Assembly (NCBI GenBank): GCA_021773075.1
Contig: JAJFKT010000035.1
Coordinates: 186,001-250,000 of the forward strand
Source: Woeseiaceae bacterium
GTDB lineage: Bacteria; Pseudomonadota; Gammaproteobacteria; Steroidobacterales; Woeseiaceae
DNA: 64,000 nt
Direction: 5' to 3'
Shown: in pieces, positions 34,524-44,188 of the stretch
Layout: every line of letters begins with the position of its first letter
Position numbering within the stretch: the stretch's first letter is position 1
Notes under the pieces: generated by a model
Told to the model about the DNA's origin: nothing
What the model saw: the letters and a program-made list of their open reading frames with translations, nothing else
Databases searched by the model: none
Made by a program: the position numbers and the translations under genes

Positions 34524-35315
34524 TTATTCGTAACCTAGAATCGCCCTAAGCCCTGGCACGGCGTAGTCGACAAGATGTTTTTGCTGCTCCGTTAACTCAT
34601 CCGGCACAACAAGAGAACCAGCCCCCACGAGGTTTTCACGCGCTGTACCGCTTTGTTTCCTGTCAGCGCCCACACGAACACGCTCACGCCAATCATCGGG
34701 TAGTGCGTTGATACCGCAATCCTGCAGCAAGTCTTTGAAAAACGACTCGGCCTTGGGAGAATCCAGATTTCTTACATGCGCAAGCAGCTCCTCCATTCGT
34801 AACAACCTGACCTTGGTTCCCAGCCACGACACCGCGTTGTGCGTATAGATCTCACGCATTGTCGGTGCTTTGTTATGGATGCCGAATATCATCATATTCA
34901 ACACCTCTTCAAGCGACACGTTACCGCCCTTCAAGTGCTCCAGCGCGCCCTGAAAAGTATCTGAAAGAAAGAACCGGGCGCGTGCCAACACCCACGAATA
35001 GGGATCGCGAACCTGAACGATGTGATGCACATGCTTCAGCACGATTGCAGCGTCATCCGAGAAAAGGAGGTGGCCCCAGCTTAGGTGTGGCATCGCCTGA
35101 GAAAAAGCGACCTGGTGTTGCCGCAGAACCGCGTGTTGAATAAAGGCCGGGTGGTATTGCTGTTCGACGGGCACAAACATGCGGATGATATTCTTGATTA
35201 GATGAGTGCCGCACTTCGGCACGCTGTTCAGGAATACGGGCTCGAGTAGCGGTGCTTGAGCAAAATCCCCGTTCAGTTCGTTCAGGTTGTCCTCTTTGAC
35301 AAGGATTCTTGGCAT
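34524..35315 (-). CDS. Sulfotransferase family protein
   Basis: A 263-residue PAPS-dependent sulfotransferase-like protein. The 5'-phosphosulfate loop is SVPKCGTHLIK at 31-41, with the P-loop-like lysine K34. The 3'-phosphate motif is VRDPYSWVLARARF at 102-115 (R103, S107). The downstream helices are family-like but shorter than in eukaryotic enzymes. The reaction would be transfer of a sulfo group from PAPS to a hydroxyl or amine. The ATG at 35315 has GGGGA upstream and is preferred to a GTG 15 bases earlier. It is cotranscribed with the FAD oxidoreductase downstream. Confidence 0.83.
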   Translation of the reverse strand: MPRILVKEDNLNELNGDFAQAPLLEPVFLNSVPKCGTHLIKNIIRMFVPVEQQYHPAFIQHAVLRQHQVAFSQAMPHLSWGHLLFSDDAAIVLKHVHHIVQVRDPYSWVLARARFFLSDTFQGALEHLKGGNVSLEEVLNMMIFGIHNKAPTMREIYTHNAVSWLGTKVRLLRMEELLAHVRNLDSPKAESFFKDLLQDCGINALPDDWRERVRVGADRKQSGTARENLVGAGSLVVPDELTEQQKHLVDYAVPGLRAILGYE

Positions 35316-35333
35316 AGATCGTATCCCCACAAA

Positions 35334-35364
35334 TGTTTATGCCGGCTTAAAGCCGGCATAAACA
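35334..35364 (-). terminator. Perfect hairpin after the TonB receptor (terminator-like)
   Basis: TGTTTATGCCGGCT and AGCCGGCATAAACA form a perfect 14-bp stem around the 3-base loop TAA, in the 69-base gap between the receptor stop and the sulfotransferase start. Only a short TTTG tail follows in the leftward direction, so it may attenuate rather than end transcription. Confidence 0.65.
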
Positions 35365-35384
35365 GTCTAACTGATTGACAACCC

Positions 35385-38300
35385 TTATTCGTAGGTCATC
35401 GTTACATTCAGGAAGATGCGACGACCCAGCGGATCATATTGCGAGGCGATCAACGAGTTGCCGGCCAGACTGAATTCACCACCTGTCTGCGGAAGCGACA
35501 ACTGCGGCGGCTGCTTATCGGTAGCATTCGCGACACCGAGTCGAACTATCAGCCCACCATCAGTTTCATAGGCCGTGGAAAATGCATGTATCCATCGTGC
35601 CTCAGTACCCAAAACTGCAGTGTAGTTGACACCCCGGACCGTAACAAAAGGTACGCCGTTCGCGTCGAATTGCCCGAATTCGTTAGCACTCGAAGATGTG
35701 CCTATGTAATTCGTTCCCCAAAAGAACGACCATGGGCCACGTTCCAGAGTAACCTTGGATTCGCCGACCCATTCCGGATCACCAACCTGTCCGTTGAAGT
35801 CCTCCGCCGTGTCTTCAAACAGCGCTTGAAAATCCTCGACCTGAAGTGTCGCATTAAGATCAATGGTCAAATCGCCGATACCAGATTCAACTTTGTACTT
35901 CGCGGCGAAGTCGTAACCTCGATTCCTCTGTGAGGCGATATTAATGAAGCTGTCGCGCACGTTGTCGATACCCTGGCCAACACCGCTGCGGTCAAATAAT
36001 GAGCACAACGGGTCAGTACCACCGAACGCAAAGCCGAAGTCCGACTCATAACAGAGCGAGATGATGCGAGCTCCACCCACCTGATCTACTTCGTTTGTTA
36101 CCTCGATGTCGAAGTAATCAACGGAAACACTCAGGTCAGCAAACTCTGGCTGCCAGACAAGACCGATGGTTCTTGATTCTGAAGTTTCAGCTTCCAGTAC
36201 GCCAAATCCACCCGTCGTAAATACCGATGGTGTTACCGAGCCACCTGGCCATGCGCCTCCCAAATTGGCCGGATCTGCCAGGCAATTCGCGTGCGTGGTC
36301 GGCGATATGAGGCCTGCGGCGAGTCCAGCATCGGCCGCGACACAAGGGTCTGAGTTCTGCGGGATGCTGCTACTCTGGTCAGCCAGAAACAACTCGAACA
36401 GTGCTGGAGTACGGAAGGATGTTCCTTTGTTTGCCCGGAAGCGGAAAGAGTCCGTTATCTGCCAATTCAAACCCGCTTTCCAGGTTGTATCGTCGCCGAA
36501 CGAGTCTACGTCGGTATAGCGTGCCGAACTGTTCAATGTCAGGCTCTTGACACCGGGGAGGTCTGCCAGCAGCGGCACATCCACCTCGGTGAAGAACGCT
36601 GTGGTGGAGTCCTCGCCAGCCGTTATACCTGCTTCGTCACCGAAGAAGACATTGCCCGCCTGCGTGTTTTCTCCCGGTACGTCATTAATTTCATCCTCTC
36701 GGTAATGAAATCCAACTGCGACGCCGACCGTACCCGCTGGCAGATCAAACGCTTCGCCCGTGACAAAACCGTCCACTGAAGTTTGTGTGTATTCCGTATT
36801 GCCGACATCGACACCGAACAAGTAATCAGCAACTTCTTGCGATACCTCACCCGCGAGCAGGTCCGGATCAAGCCACGGCACGTCAACGCACGCAGCGCCG
36901 CGGACTGAAGTCACTTCTCCTACGCACGATCCGCCAAAGAAATTGAAGTCGAAAATAGAGTCGGCGAACGTTATTTCTTCTGCGTATTCACCATCGGAGT
37001 TGCTGTACTGCACCGCAAAATCCCACTCCCAGCTATCATTGATATCGCCGCGCAAGCCGGCAACAAAGCGCTGGTAATCAACCTGAACATCCTGATCCGC
37101 ACGATCGGTAATTGCAGTCGGGCTATACCATTGTTCACCCGTCCAGCCTGCTGCTGCGCTCAAGGGGTTACCACCGCCCGGGGTGCCGGTACCGAGCGAA
37201 CCGAAGTCAAAGTCACCGCTGTAGATGTAGCTCCAGTACTGGCGATAGCCGTCGGCTTCGGTATCTCGTCTATTCAATAACACCTCACCATACGCCGTCA
37301 GGTTATCGGTCAACTCGTACTCACCCTCTGCATAGAGCGTAAACAACTCCTGCTTTGGATTGAGCGACTCGGCCTGCTGAAACGGGTGATCGTCATTCGC
37401 AACCGCATCGGATGCACGATTATAGTTCACCGGGAAGAAATTGCCGGGCTGCCGTAAAGAGCCCGCATCAGTCGCTGGCCCGAAACCCGGAATGTGCTGC
37501 GCCAGGTTCTCGCCGGGATAGCTGAACTGCGACAAAGTTGCACGACCACCGTTAAACGGTACGTTCGAGTTGGCGGCGTAGTCATATACCCACACATGTC
37601 CCCAGGTCAGGTCGTCGCAATGAAATTCACCCGTACGAGGGTCTACGTTATCCGCGCGTGCCCCGGTTTGTTGATCGAAAATAAATTCATTGCCACACTC
37701 AAAGTAATCACGGTCGCCGCGCCGCAAATGATCTCTCTTGCTGTAATCGGCGGTTACGCGAAAATTGCCGCGATCAAAGGTTTTTCCCCAAGAGCCCGTA
37801 ATTCTGCTTTCCTCACCGCCACTTTCGCTGGGCAAAGAGACGAAGGCGTCAAAAGTCGCACCATCTTCTTTTCGGGTAATGATATTGACCACGCCAGCGA
37901 CCGCGTCGGAGCCATAGATCGACGATGCGCCGTCTTTCAGGATCTCAACACGCTGGATTGCAGCCAGCGGCAGGACGTTCAAATCGAATGATGATGTAGC
38001 GCCCTTGATCCCGGCCGGGCCAGCACGGCGACCATTCAACAGCACGAGTGTACGATTAGCGCCCAGACCCCGTAATGAGACCGTATTGGCGCCGAGGCCA
38101 CCGTTTTGGACAAACTGGAACGACGTGGCTGCGGTTACCTGTGGCGAACCGAGTGCAGCCGTGTTGGTCTGCAACAACTGACCCACATTGGCGATACCGG
38201 CGATTGATGCCTCGTCAACGTCAATGATATCCATTGGTGTGGAGCTGGTGAAGACATCCTTACGAATGCGTGAACCCGTAACGACGATTTCTTCGACCGG

Positions 38301-38411
38301 TCCCTTTTCCAATACATCGTCGTCCAGCTGCGCAAGAACCGGTGCCGTGGCACAAAGTGTTCCTGCGAAAAGAGCAGAACTGATGGCAGTAGCTAGTGGT
38401 GTTTTTTTCAT
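35385..38411 (-). CDS. Large TonB-dependent receptor next to halogenase genes
   Basis: A 1008-residue receptor with signal peptide 1-28 (cleavage after VLA) and TonB box EEIVVTGSRIR at 40-50. The plug includes LRGLGANRTLVLLNGRRAG and LKDGASSIYGSDAVAGVVN. The barrel contains KGTSFRTPALFELFLA and ends FLNVTMTYE. The type is the long oligosaccharide/peptide-like receptor. The ATG at 38411 has GAGGGA at 9 bases; a further ATG 9 bases upstream sits in that site. It is divergent from three halogenase genes over a 250-base region, an arrangement also known for BrvH-like halogenases in other Proteobacteria, where a receptor is thought to import the halogenase substrate. Confidence 0.93.
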   Translation of the reverse strand: MKKTPLATAISSALFAGTLCATAPVLAQLDDDVLEKGPVEEIVVTGSRIRKDVFTSSTPMDIIDVDEASIAGIANVGQLLQTNTAALGSPQVTAATSFQFVQNGGLGANTVSLRGLGANRTLVLLNGRRAGPAGIKGATSSFDLNVLPLAAIQRVEILKDGASSIYGSDAVAGVVNIITRKEDGATFDAFVSLPSESGGEESRITGSWGKTFDRGNFRVTADYSKRDHLRRGDRDYFECGNEFIFDQQTGARADNVDPRTGEFHCDDLTWGHVWVYDYAANSNVPFNGGRATLSQFSYPGENLAQHIPGFGPATDAGSLRQPGNFFPVNYNRASDAVANDDHPFQQAESLNPKQELFTLYAEGEYELTDNLTAYGEVLLNRRDTEADGYRQYWSYIYSGDFDFGSLGTGTPGGGNPLSAAAGWTGEQWYSPTAITDRADQDVQVDYQRFVAGLRGDINDSWEWDFAVQYSNSDGEYAEEITFADSIFDFNFFGGSCVGEVTSVRGAACVDVPWLDPDLLAGEVSQEVADYLFGVDVGNTEYTQTSVDGFVTGEAFDLPAGTVGVAVGFHYREDEINDVPGENTQAGNVFFGDEAGITAGEDSTTAFFTEVDVPLLADLPGVKSLTLNSSARYTDVDSFGDDTTWKAGLNWQITDSFRFRANKGTSFRTPALFELFLADQSSSIPQNSDPCVAADAGLAAGLISPTTHANCLADPANLGGAWPGGSVTPSVFTTGGFGVLEAETSESRTIGLVWQPEFADLSVSVDYFDIEVTNEVDQVGGARIISLCYESDFGFAFGGTDPLCSLFDRSGVGQGIDNVRDSFINIASQRNRGYDFAAKYKVESGIGDLTIDLNATLQVEDFQALFEDTAEDFNGQVGDPEWVGESKVTLERGPWSFFWGTNYIGTSSSANEFGQFDANGVPFVTVRGVNYTAVLGTEARWIHAFSTAYETDGGLIVRLGVANATDKQPPQLSLPQTGGEFSLAGNSLIASQYDPLGRRIFLNVTMTYE

Positions 38412-38661
38412 GTGACGCATTCCCTCAAAGCGTTATTTGCTGCAATGGTCTGATATCCCCCAGAACCTATTTCAGCGAAGAAAACTCATTCTGTTACCAA
38501 ATAGACACAGATTTAAGCCTACGGCGAGTAGACCACAGTTCATATCGGCGGCACAAGAAACTTTTTGTTGTATAGGGGCGACAAAAACGCAGGACAAAGA
38601 ATTCGCAAAGTATTGTCAAATTCAGGGTTAAGATAGCGAAAAGGCATCGGAATTGATCGGT
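38412..38661. promoter_or_regulatory. Shared upstream region of TonB receptor and halogenase operon
   Basis: This 250-base, comparatively AT-rich stretch has no supported gene. It separates the divergent receptor and halogenase starts and must hold both promoters. I could not identify clear -35/-10 pairs or a convincing operator palindrome in it. Confidence 0.5.
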
Positions 38662-40290
38662 ATGACTCCCAAGAAAATCGCAATCGTCGGTGGTGGCTCC
38701 TCAGGTTGGATGGCCGCGGCGTACCTCAATGCAGCCTTGAATCGAGGTGGCCAGACCAGCGTTGACATAAGCCTGATTGAGTCCCCGGACGTACCCAAAA
38801 TAGGCGTCGGAGAGGCCACAGTACCGAGTATCAATCATATTCTTAGCGTGATCGGCATCGAAGAGCAGGAATTCCTGCGACGTGTCGATGGCACCTTCAA
38901 ACAAGCCATCAAGTACGTCAACTGGCAGCAAAACGACGGCTCCTCCTATTATCACCCGTTCAACCGCTATCGTGGCTCGCCGGTTGATCGCACCGGCATT
39001 GACTGGCTGCAGAGCGACCGTTCCGTGCCTTTTGCCAATACGGTTTCGGCGCAACCTGCATTATGTGAATACAATGTGTCGCCGCAAATGGCCGGGCCAT
39101 GGGATTTTGGCCCTCCGCTCACTTACGCTTATCACATGAACGCGCTGAAATTTGCCGACTATCTGTGCGAATTGTCGACCGCTCGCGGTGTGAAACACTA
39201 TGTGGATCACGTTGTTGACGTTGAAATGGCCGAATCCGGCGATATCGCAGCGGTTATCAGCAAAGGCGGCTTGCGGCTCGAAGCCGATCTTTTCATCGAC
39301 TGCACTGGCTTTGCGGCCTTGCTGATCGAGAAAAAGCTCGGTGTCGAGTGGGTCGACTGCTCACAATGGCTGCTGTGCGACCGTGCTGTCACCATGCACG
39401 TGCCCTATGACCTTCATTACCCGGGTCATGTTCGCCCTTATACAACGGCAACAGCCTTGTCGGCCGGCTGGGTCTGGGAAATTCCGTTACAGGGCAAGCG
39501 ATCGCTCGGCTACGTGCACTCCGGCGCCTACATCAGTGAGGACGAGGCTGAACAGGAATTGCGGCGATTCGAAGGTGCGCATGCCGCAGAGCTCCCAACG
39601 CGTATCGTACCGTTCAAAGTCGGTCACAGAGCCAAGTCCTGGGTCAAAAACTGTATTGCGATAGGCCTGTCGGCCAATTTCATTGAACCACTGGAGTCGA
39701 CCGGTCTGTATCTCAGCGATCTCGCTACGGTAATGCTAAGAGAGCATTTTCCGTACGGGGACAACATGCAGCCGCTCGCTTTCCGCTTTAACCGCATAAT
39801 GGCCAACCGCTTCTACGAGATACTGGATTTCATCAACTTGCACTATTGCCTGAGCAAGCGTGAGGACACCGCGTTCTGGCGGGAGATCCACAATCCGGAG
39901 CGCATCACCGACAGACTCAAAGCAAAACTCGCCTACTGGCGGCTCAAGCCACCGTCAGCCACAGATTTCGAAGATCAGTTTTTTCCCGGCATGCCAGACA
40001 GACAATTGACCTCTGGCGGTTTTCCCGGTGACCATCGTAGTCCCGTTGATGCGGCCGGAATATTTGGGGTCGATAGCCATGAAGCCATTTTATATGGCAT
40101 GGATTTCCTCAGGGAGGAATGTTCCGAGTGGTACGGCGAAGACCGGCCACCCTCTCAAGTAGCGACGACGATCGCACGTCGACTGGAACTGGCACCACAA
40201 AAGCTGCCGCCGCATGACTGGTGGTTACAAAAAGTGGTCGGTATGCAAGCCTATCCGAATACGTCAGCGGCAGCTCGTGACAGGAAATAG
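38662..40290 (+). CDS. Flavin-dependent halogenase (tryptophan halogenase family), copy 1
   Basis: A 542-residue FAD-dependent halogenase of the Trp_halogenase family. GGGSSGWMAAAYL at 10-22 binds FAD. K80 in GTFK matches the catalytic lysine (K79 in PrnA) that guides HOX to the substrate. WVWEIP at 270-275 is the WxWxIP signature, and E345 in EPLES matches PrnA E346. All catalytic positions are therefore intact. These enzymes use FADH2, O2 and halide to halogenate indoles, phenols or peptides. The substrate is not predictable, and the TonB neighbour suggests an imported one. Start at ATG 38662; a TTG 9 bases upstream is possible. It is followed 9 bases later by copy 2. Confidence 0.92.
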   Translation: MTPKKIAIVGGGSSGWMAAAYLNAALNRGGQTSVDISLIESPDVPKIGVGEATVPSINHILSVIGIEEQEFLRRVDGTFKQAIKYVNWQQNDGSSYYHPFNRYRGSPVDRTGIDWLQSDRSVPFANTVSAQPALCEYNVSPQMAGPWDFGPPLTYAYHMNALKFADYLCELSTARGVKHYVDHVVDVEMAESGDIAAVISKGGLRLEADLFIDCTGFAALLIEKKLGVEWVDCSQWLLCDRAVTMHVPYDLHYPGHVRPYTTATALSAGWVWEIPLQGKRSLGYVHSGAYISEDEAEQELRRFEGAHAAELPTRIVPFKVGHRAKSWVKNCIAIGLSANFIEPLESTGLYLSDLATVMLREHFPYGDNMQPLAFRFNRIMANRFYEILDFINLHYCLSKREDTAFWREIHNPERITDRLKAKLAYWRLKPPSATDFEDQFFPGMPDRQLTSGGFPGDHRSPVDAAGIFGVDSHEAILYGMDFLREECSEWYGEDRPPSQVATTIARRLELAPQKLPPHDWWLQKVVGMQAYPNTSAAARDRK

Positions 40291-40299
40291 CGGCGTAAT

Positions 40300-41919
40300 A
40301 TGAAAACGAAACGAGTATTGATCGTTGGTGGTGGCTCCTCGGGCTGGATGGCGGCGGCCTATCTGAACGCTGTGCTCAATCAGGGTGCACGCAAAGTTGC
40401 CGACGTTAGCCTGATTGAATCGCCGGATGTCCCGCGCATCGGCGTGGGTGAAGCGACGGTTCCAAACATTCATCATATTCTCACTGCCATCGGCATCGAT
40501 GAAGAAGAGTTCATGAAGCGGGTCGATGGTACCTTCAAGCAATCGATCCGCTACGTGAACTGGCTCGAGAATAAAGGTGAATTTTACCATCACCCTTTCA
40601 GCCGCTTTCGGCCGAGCCCGATCGACTGGTCGGCCCATGACTGGCTGCGCAGCGACCGCTCGATCCCGTTTACGGAAACGGTGTCCATGCAGGCTATTGT
40701 TTGCGAGCTCGGCCTGGCACCTAAAATGTTCGGCGCCTGGGACCTTGGTTCACCGCTAACCTACGCGTTCCATATGAACGCCTTGAAGTTCGCAGACTAT
40801 CTGTCGGAGTTGTCGACAGCCCGCGGTGTGACTCACTATGTTGATCACGTTGTCGATGTCGATATGCAAGAGAACGGTGACATAGCCGCTGTCAAAACAA
40901 GGTCGGGGCAGCGACTGGAGGCCGACTTATTTGTCGACTGCACTGGTTTCACCGCGATCCTGATTGAGAAAAAGCTGGGTGTTAAGTGGGTCGATTGTTC
41001 GCAGTGGCTGCTATCTGACCGAGCCACGACCATGCACATACCTTACGAAGAGCATTACCCTGGCTTCGTGCGGCCCTATACGACGGCAAGCGCCCTATCG
41101 GCGGGTTGGGTTTGGGATATTCCACTGCAGGGAAAGCGTTCATTGGGCTATGTCCACTCCAGTGCATTTCTGAGTGACGAAGATGCTGAGCGCGAATTAC
41201 GTGCGTTCGAAGGAGCCCACAGTGAGTCGCTGGATTCTCGCATAGTCCGATTCAAGGTTGGACATAGGGAAAAGGCATGGGTCAAGAACTGCGTTGCCAT
41301 TGGTCTTGCTGGCGGCTTCATCGAGCCGCTGGAGTCGACCGGCTTGTACCTGAGTGACCTCGCAACAATTATGTTGACTGAACATTTCCCGCGTGGCGAC
41401 GACCTTGCGCCAATGGCCTATCGGTTTAATCGGGTGATGGCCAATCGATTTTACGAAATTCTTGATTTCATCAATATGCATTATTGCCTGACTCGCCGCG
41501 ACGACAGCGAGTTTTGGCGGGAAATACAACGCTCGGAACGAACCAACGATCGGCTAAAAGCCAAGCTCGAGTTCTGGTCCGTCAAGCCGCCATCTGCTGC
41601 CGATTTCGAAGATCAGTTTTTCCCGGGTATGCCAACTACGCCGCTACCCTCCAGCCACGCCTCAGGTGATCACCGACCGCCCATCGACACAGCCGGTCTA
41701 TGGAGCCACGAGAGCTATGAAGCAATTCTCTACGGCATGGACTTTCTACGGGCGGAGTGTGATGAGTGGTTTGGGAAGAACCGGCCCAAGCCACGCGTCT
41801 TACCACATATATATGAAGCTCTTACGAAAGCCGCGAAAAAATTACCACCCCACGATGTGTGGCTGAAGAAAAAAGTCGGCATGCAGAACTATCCGACATC
41901 ACCAGGAGCGAAGCGCTAA
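40300..41919 (+). CDS. Flavin-dependent halogenase, copy 2
   Basis: A 539-residue paralog collinear with copy 1. FAD motif GGGSSGWMAAAYL at 10-22, catalytic K80 in GTFK, the WVWDIP form of the WxWxIP signature near 270, and EPLES near 343 are all conserved. Differences cluster in the substrate-facing stretch after position 85 (ENKGEFYHHPFSRFRPSP) and in the C-terminal 60 residues, which suggests different substrate or regioselectivity from its neighbours. Its TAA overlaps the ATG of copy 3 (TAATG), so translation is coupled. Confidence 0.92.
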   Translation: MKTKRVLIVGGGSSGWMAAAYLNAVLNQGARKVADVSLIESPDVPRIGVGEATVPNIHHILTAIGIDEEEFMKRVDGTFKQSIRYVNWLENKGEFYHHPFSRFRPSPIDWSAHDWLRSDRSIPFTETVSMQAIVCELGLAPKMFGAWDLGSPLTYAFHMNALKFADYLSELSTARGVTHYVDHVVDVDMQENGDIAAVKTRSGQRLEADLFVDCTGFTAILIEKKLGVKWVDCSQWLLSDRATTMHIPYEEHYPGFVRPYTTASALSAGWVWDIPLQGKRSLGYVHSSAFLSDEDAERELRAFEGAHSESLDSRIVRFKVGHREKAWVKNCVAIGLAGGFIEPLESTGLYLSDLATIMLTEHFPRGDDLAPMAYRFNRVMANRFYEILDFINMHYCLTRRDDSEFWREIQRSERTNDRLKAKLEFWSVKPPSAADFEDQFFPGMPTTPLPSSHASGDHRPPIDTAGLWSHESYEAILYGMDFLRAECDEWFGKNRPKPRVLPHIYEALTKAAKKLPPHDVWLKKKVGMQNYPTSPGAKR

Positions 41920-43520
41920 TGAGCACCAAGCGAGTGCTAGTCGTCGGTGGCGGCTCATCGGGCTGGATGACGGCGGCCTATCTTGACGCGGTATTGAATC
42001 GTGACGGAAGAAGGCGTGTTGACGTCAGTTTGATTGAATCGCCGGATGTGCCGCGAATTGGGGTCGGCGAAGCGACCATTCCGAGCATAAACCACATTCT
42101 TGCTGCAATCGGCATCGATGAGCTCGAATTCCTGAAGCGCGTCGACGGCACTTACAAGCAAGCGATCAAGTACGTCGATTGGCTGGATGGGAAGGGCGAG
42201 TCCTACTATCACGCGTTTGGACGTTTTCGCTCCGGTCCAATCGATTCAACCAGCATGGACTGGCTGATGAGCGATCGTTCGCTGCCGTTCTCAGAAACGA
42301 TCTCTGCGCAACCCGTGCTCTGTGAGGCTTGTCTTTCACCAAAGATGATGGGGAACTGGGACTTTGGCACCCGGCTCACCTATGCGTTTCATATGAACGC
42401 GCTCAAGTTCGCTGACTATCTTTGTGAAATCGCGACCTCACGTGGCGTGCAACATCATGTCGATCATGTTGTTGATATTGAAATGACGGACAATGGTGAT
42501 ATCGCTGCAGTGAAAACAAGAAGTGGTAGCCGCATAGAGGCGGATATTTTCGTTGATTGCACGGGTTTCAGCGCACTTCTGATCGAGAAGAAGCTCGGTG
42601 TTGAATGGATCGACTGCTCGCAATGGCTGCTGTGTGATAGTGCTCTCACCGTCCAGGTGCCCTATGAACACAACTATCCCGGCTACGTACGGCCCAATAC
42701 TCTGGCAACGGCGGTTTCGGCAGGCTGGATTTGGGAGATCCCGCTGCAAAACAGGCGCGCCTGGGGCTATGTGCATGCCAGCGATTTCATCGATCGGGAT
42801 GACGCAGAAAAGGAATTACGTGCTCATATCGGACCACTGGCGGATGATTTCGAAGCGCGCCATGTGCCGTTCAAGGTCGGCTACCGATCAAAGTCCTGGG
42901 TTCGAAATTGTGTCGCGATTGGTTTGTCGGCTGGATTTATCGAACCGCTGGAGTCAACCGGGCTTTACTTAAGCGATTTGGCTGCAGTTATGCTGACGGA
43001 ATATTTTCCGGATCACGGTGACATGGGAGCTTTGGCCTTTCGCTATAACCGAATCATCGCCAATCGCTTCCACGAGATTCTCGACTTCATCAATTTGCAT
43101 TACTGCCTGACACGGCGCACAGACAACGATTTCTGGCGTGAGGTTGGAAAGCCGGAACGAGTGACCGACCGACTCCGGGCAAAACTCGAATTCTGGAAAA
43201 ACAAGCCGCCCTCAATGTCCGATTTCGAAGATCAATGGTTTCCCGGCCAGTCTGATATAGCATTGCCGTCTGGCGGTCTGCACGGCGACCATCGCAGCCC
43301 GATAGACACGGGTGGCGTGTTTACGCTTTCGAGCTATGAGGCGATTCTATATGGAATGGATTTTCTCAAACCCGAGTGCGAGCAATGGTTCGGAAGCGAA
43401 AGGCCTGCCTCACAGGTACCACCGAACATTGCGGAACGATTGCGGGTCGCGCCGCAAAAATTACCACCTCACGACCTTTGGCTCAAACGAGTGGCCGGCA
43501 TGCCGGATTACAAAGCCTGA
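41919..43520 (+). CDS. Flavin-dependent halogenase, copy 3
   Basis: A 533-residue paralog with GGGSSGWMTAAYL, catalytic K80 in GTYK, the WIWEIP form of the signature and EPLES intact. It starts at the ATG overlapping the stop of copy 2, with AGGAG 11 bases upstream; the longer frame would run back through copy 2. The motif region between the FAD loop and WxWxIP has more changes than copies 1 and 2 share with each other (NRRAWGYVHASD instead of GKRSLGYVHSG). The 3' end overlaps the convergent hydroxylase gene by 13 bases. Confidence 0.92.
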   Translation: MSTKRVLVVGGGSSGWMTAAYLDAVLNRDGRRRVDVSLIESPDVPRIGVGEATIPSINHILAAIGIDELEFLKRVDGTYKQAIKYVDWLDGKGESYYHAFGRFRSGPIDSTSMDWLMSDRSLPFSETISAQPVLCEACLSPKMMGNWDFGTRLTYAFHMNALKFADYLCEIATSRGVQHHVDHVVDIEMTDNGDIAAVKTRSGSRIEADIFVDCTGFSALLIEKKLGVEWIDCSQWLLCDSALTVQVPYEHNYPGYVRPNTLATAVSAGWIWEIPLQNRRAWGYVHASDFIDRDDAEKELRAHIGPLADDFEARHVPFKVGYRSKSWVRNCVAIGLSAGFIEPLESTGLYLSDLAAVMLTEYFPDHGDMGALAFRYNRIIANRFHEILDFINLHYCLTRRTDNDFWREVGKPERVTDRLRAKLEFWKNKPPSMSDFEDQWFPGQSDIALPSGGLHGDHRSPIDTGGVFTLSSYEAILYGMDFLKPECEQWFGSERPASQVPPNIAERLRVAPQKLPPHDLWLKRVAGMPDYKA

Positions 43521-44188
43521 AAACAGACGCATTCGATCTTAAGATGATCGGTTTCTTCGCAAGCCTGTGGATTACAGGCCGTCTGTGGGTGGAGCTTATC
43601 GCCACAACAACATTTCTCGCCGGGAATGACGTAGTCGAGAATTAAGTGAACGCGATCCGTCGCACCGGCATTTATCACTGAATGCATGCGCCGATTATTG
43701 ATTTCATATAGCTCGCCCTGATTCATGTTTGCGGTCTCGTCCCCGACCGTAAACTCGACCCGTGTATTCGTGATGATGGGCAAATGGACTCGATGCGAAT
43801 GCACCAGGGAGAAATTGTTGTCTGTGTGTTCTGTGATGTTTCCGCCCGACTTCAGACGCACCAGGTTGGCACGCACGAAGTAACCCATACCGAAGGTTTC
43901 GAATAACTCCCGTCCTTTTGGTGAATCATCGAAGTGGTCCGCCACCATTTTGAGTGTCGGGCGCAACTCCTGCTCGAACAACTGCAATGCGGGTAGGCGG
44001 GTCGGGTGGGTGTGCCGAAAGTCCGGGTCGAAGACGAGATGAATGGTCTGCGTGTCGCGGTGCACGTCGTAGCGCTGCTGTCGAAATGCGTCTCCTTGCC
44101 ACTGTCGTTCCGGCAGATCCAGCACCTTTTGTATCAATGCGGTCGTGTCAAGCTCACCAATACGCACAAAGTTTCCCGCAAAATTCAT
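43508..44188 (-). CDS. Aspartyl/asparaginyl beta-hydroxylase-like protein with Cys-rich tail
   Basis: A 226-residue protein. Residues 1-190 are an Asp/Asn beta-hydroxylase domain, a 2-oxoglutarate/Fe(II) oxygenase fold. H121 and D123 in ITEHTDNNFS and H169 in RRMHSVIN make a plausible iron triad, and RVHLILDY after it supplies the 2-oxoglutarate-side arginine. The C-terminal 35 residues are unusual: seven cysteines (193, 194, 195, 205, 210, 220, 222) plus two histidines, which suggests a small metal-binding appendage. The domain hydroxylates side chains of peptides or amino acids. It is coupled by TAATG to the upstream fusion gene and overlaps halogenase copy 3 tail-to-tail. Confidence 0.85.
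   Translation of the reverse strand: MNFAGNFVRIGELDTTALIQKVLDLPERQWQGDAFRQQRYDVHRDTQTIHLVFDPDFRHTHPTRLPALQLFEQELRPTLKMVADHFDDSPKGRELFETFGMGYFVRANLVRLKSGGNITEHTDNNFSLVHSHRVHLPIITNTRVEFTVGDETANMNQGELYEINNRRMHSVINAGATDRVHLILDYVIPGEKCCCGDKLHPQTACNPQACEETDHLKIECVCFQAL

Noticed and set aside
38662..43520. Naming the halogenases prnA or rebH
   Set aside because: The catalytic residues match the family, but no pyrrolnitrin or rebeccamycin genes are present and the TonB context points to BrvH-like enzymes with unknown substrates.
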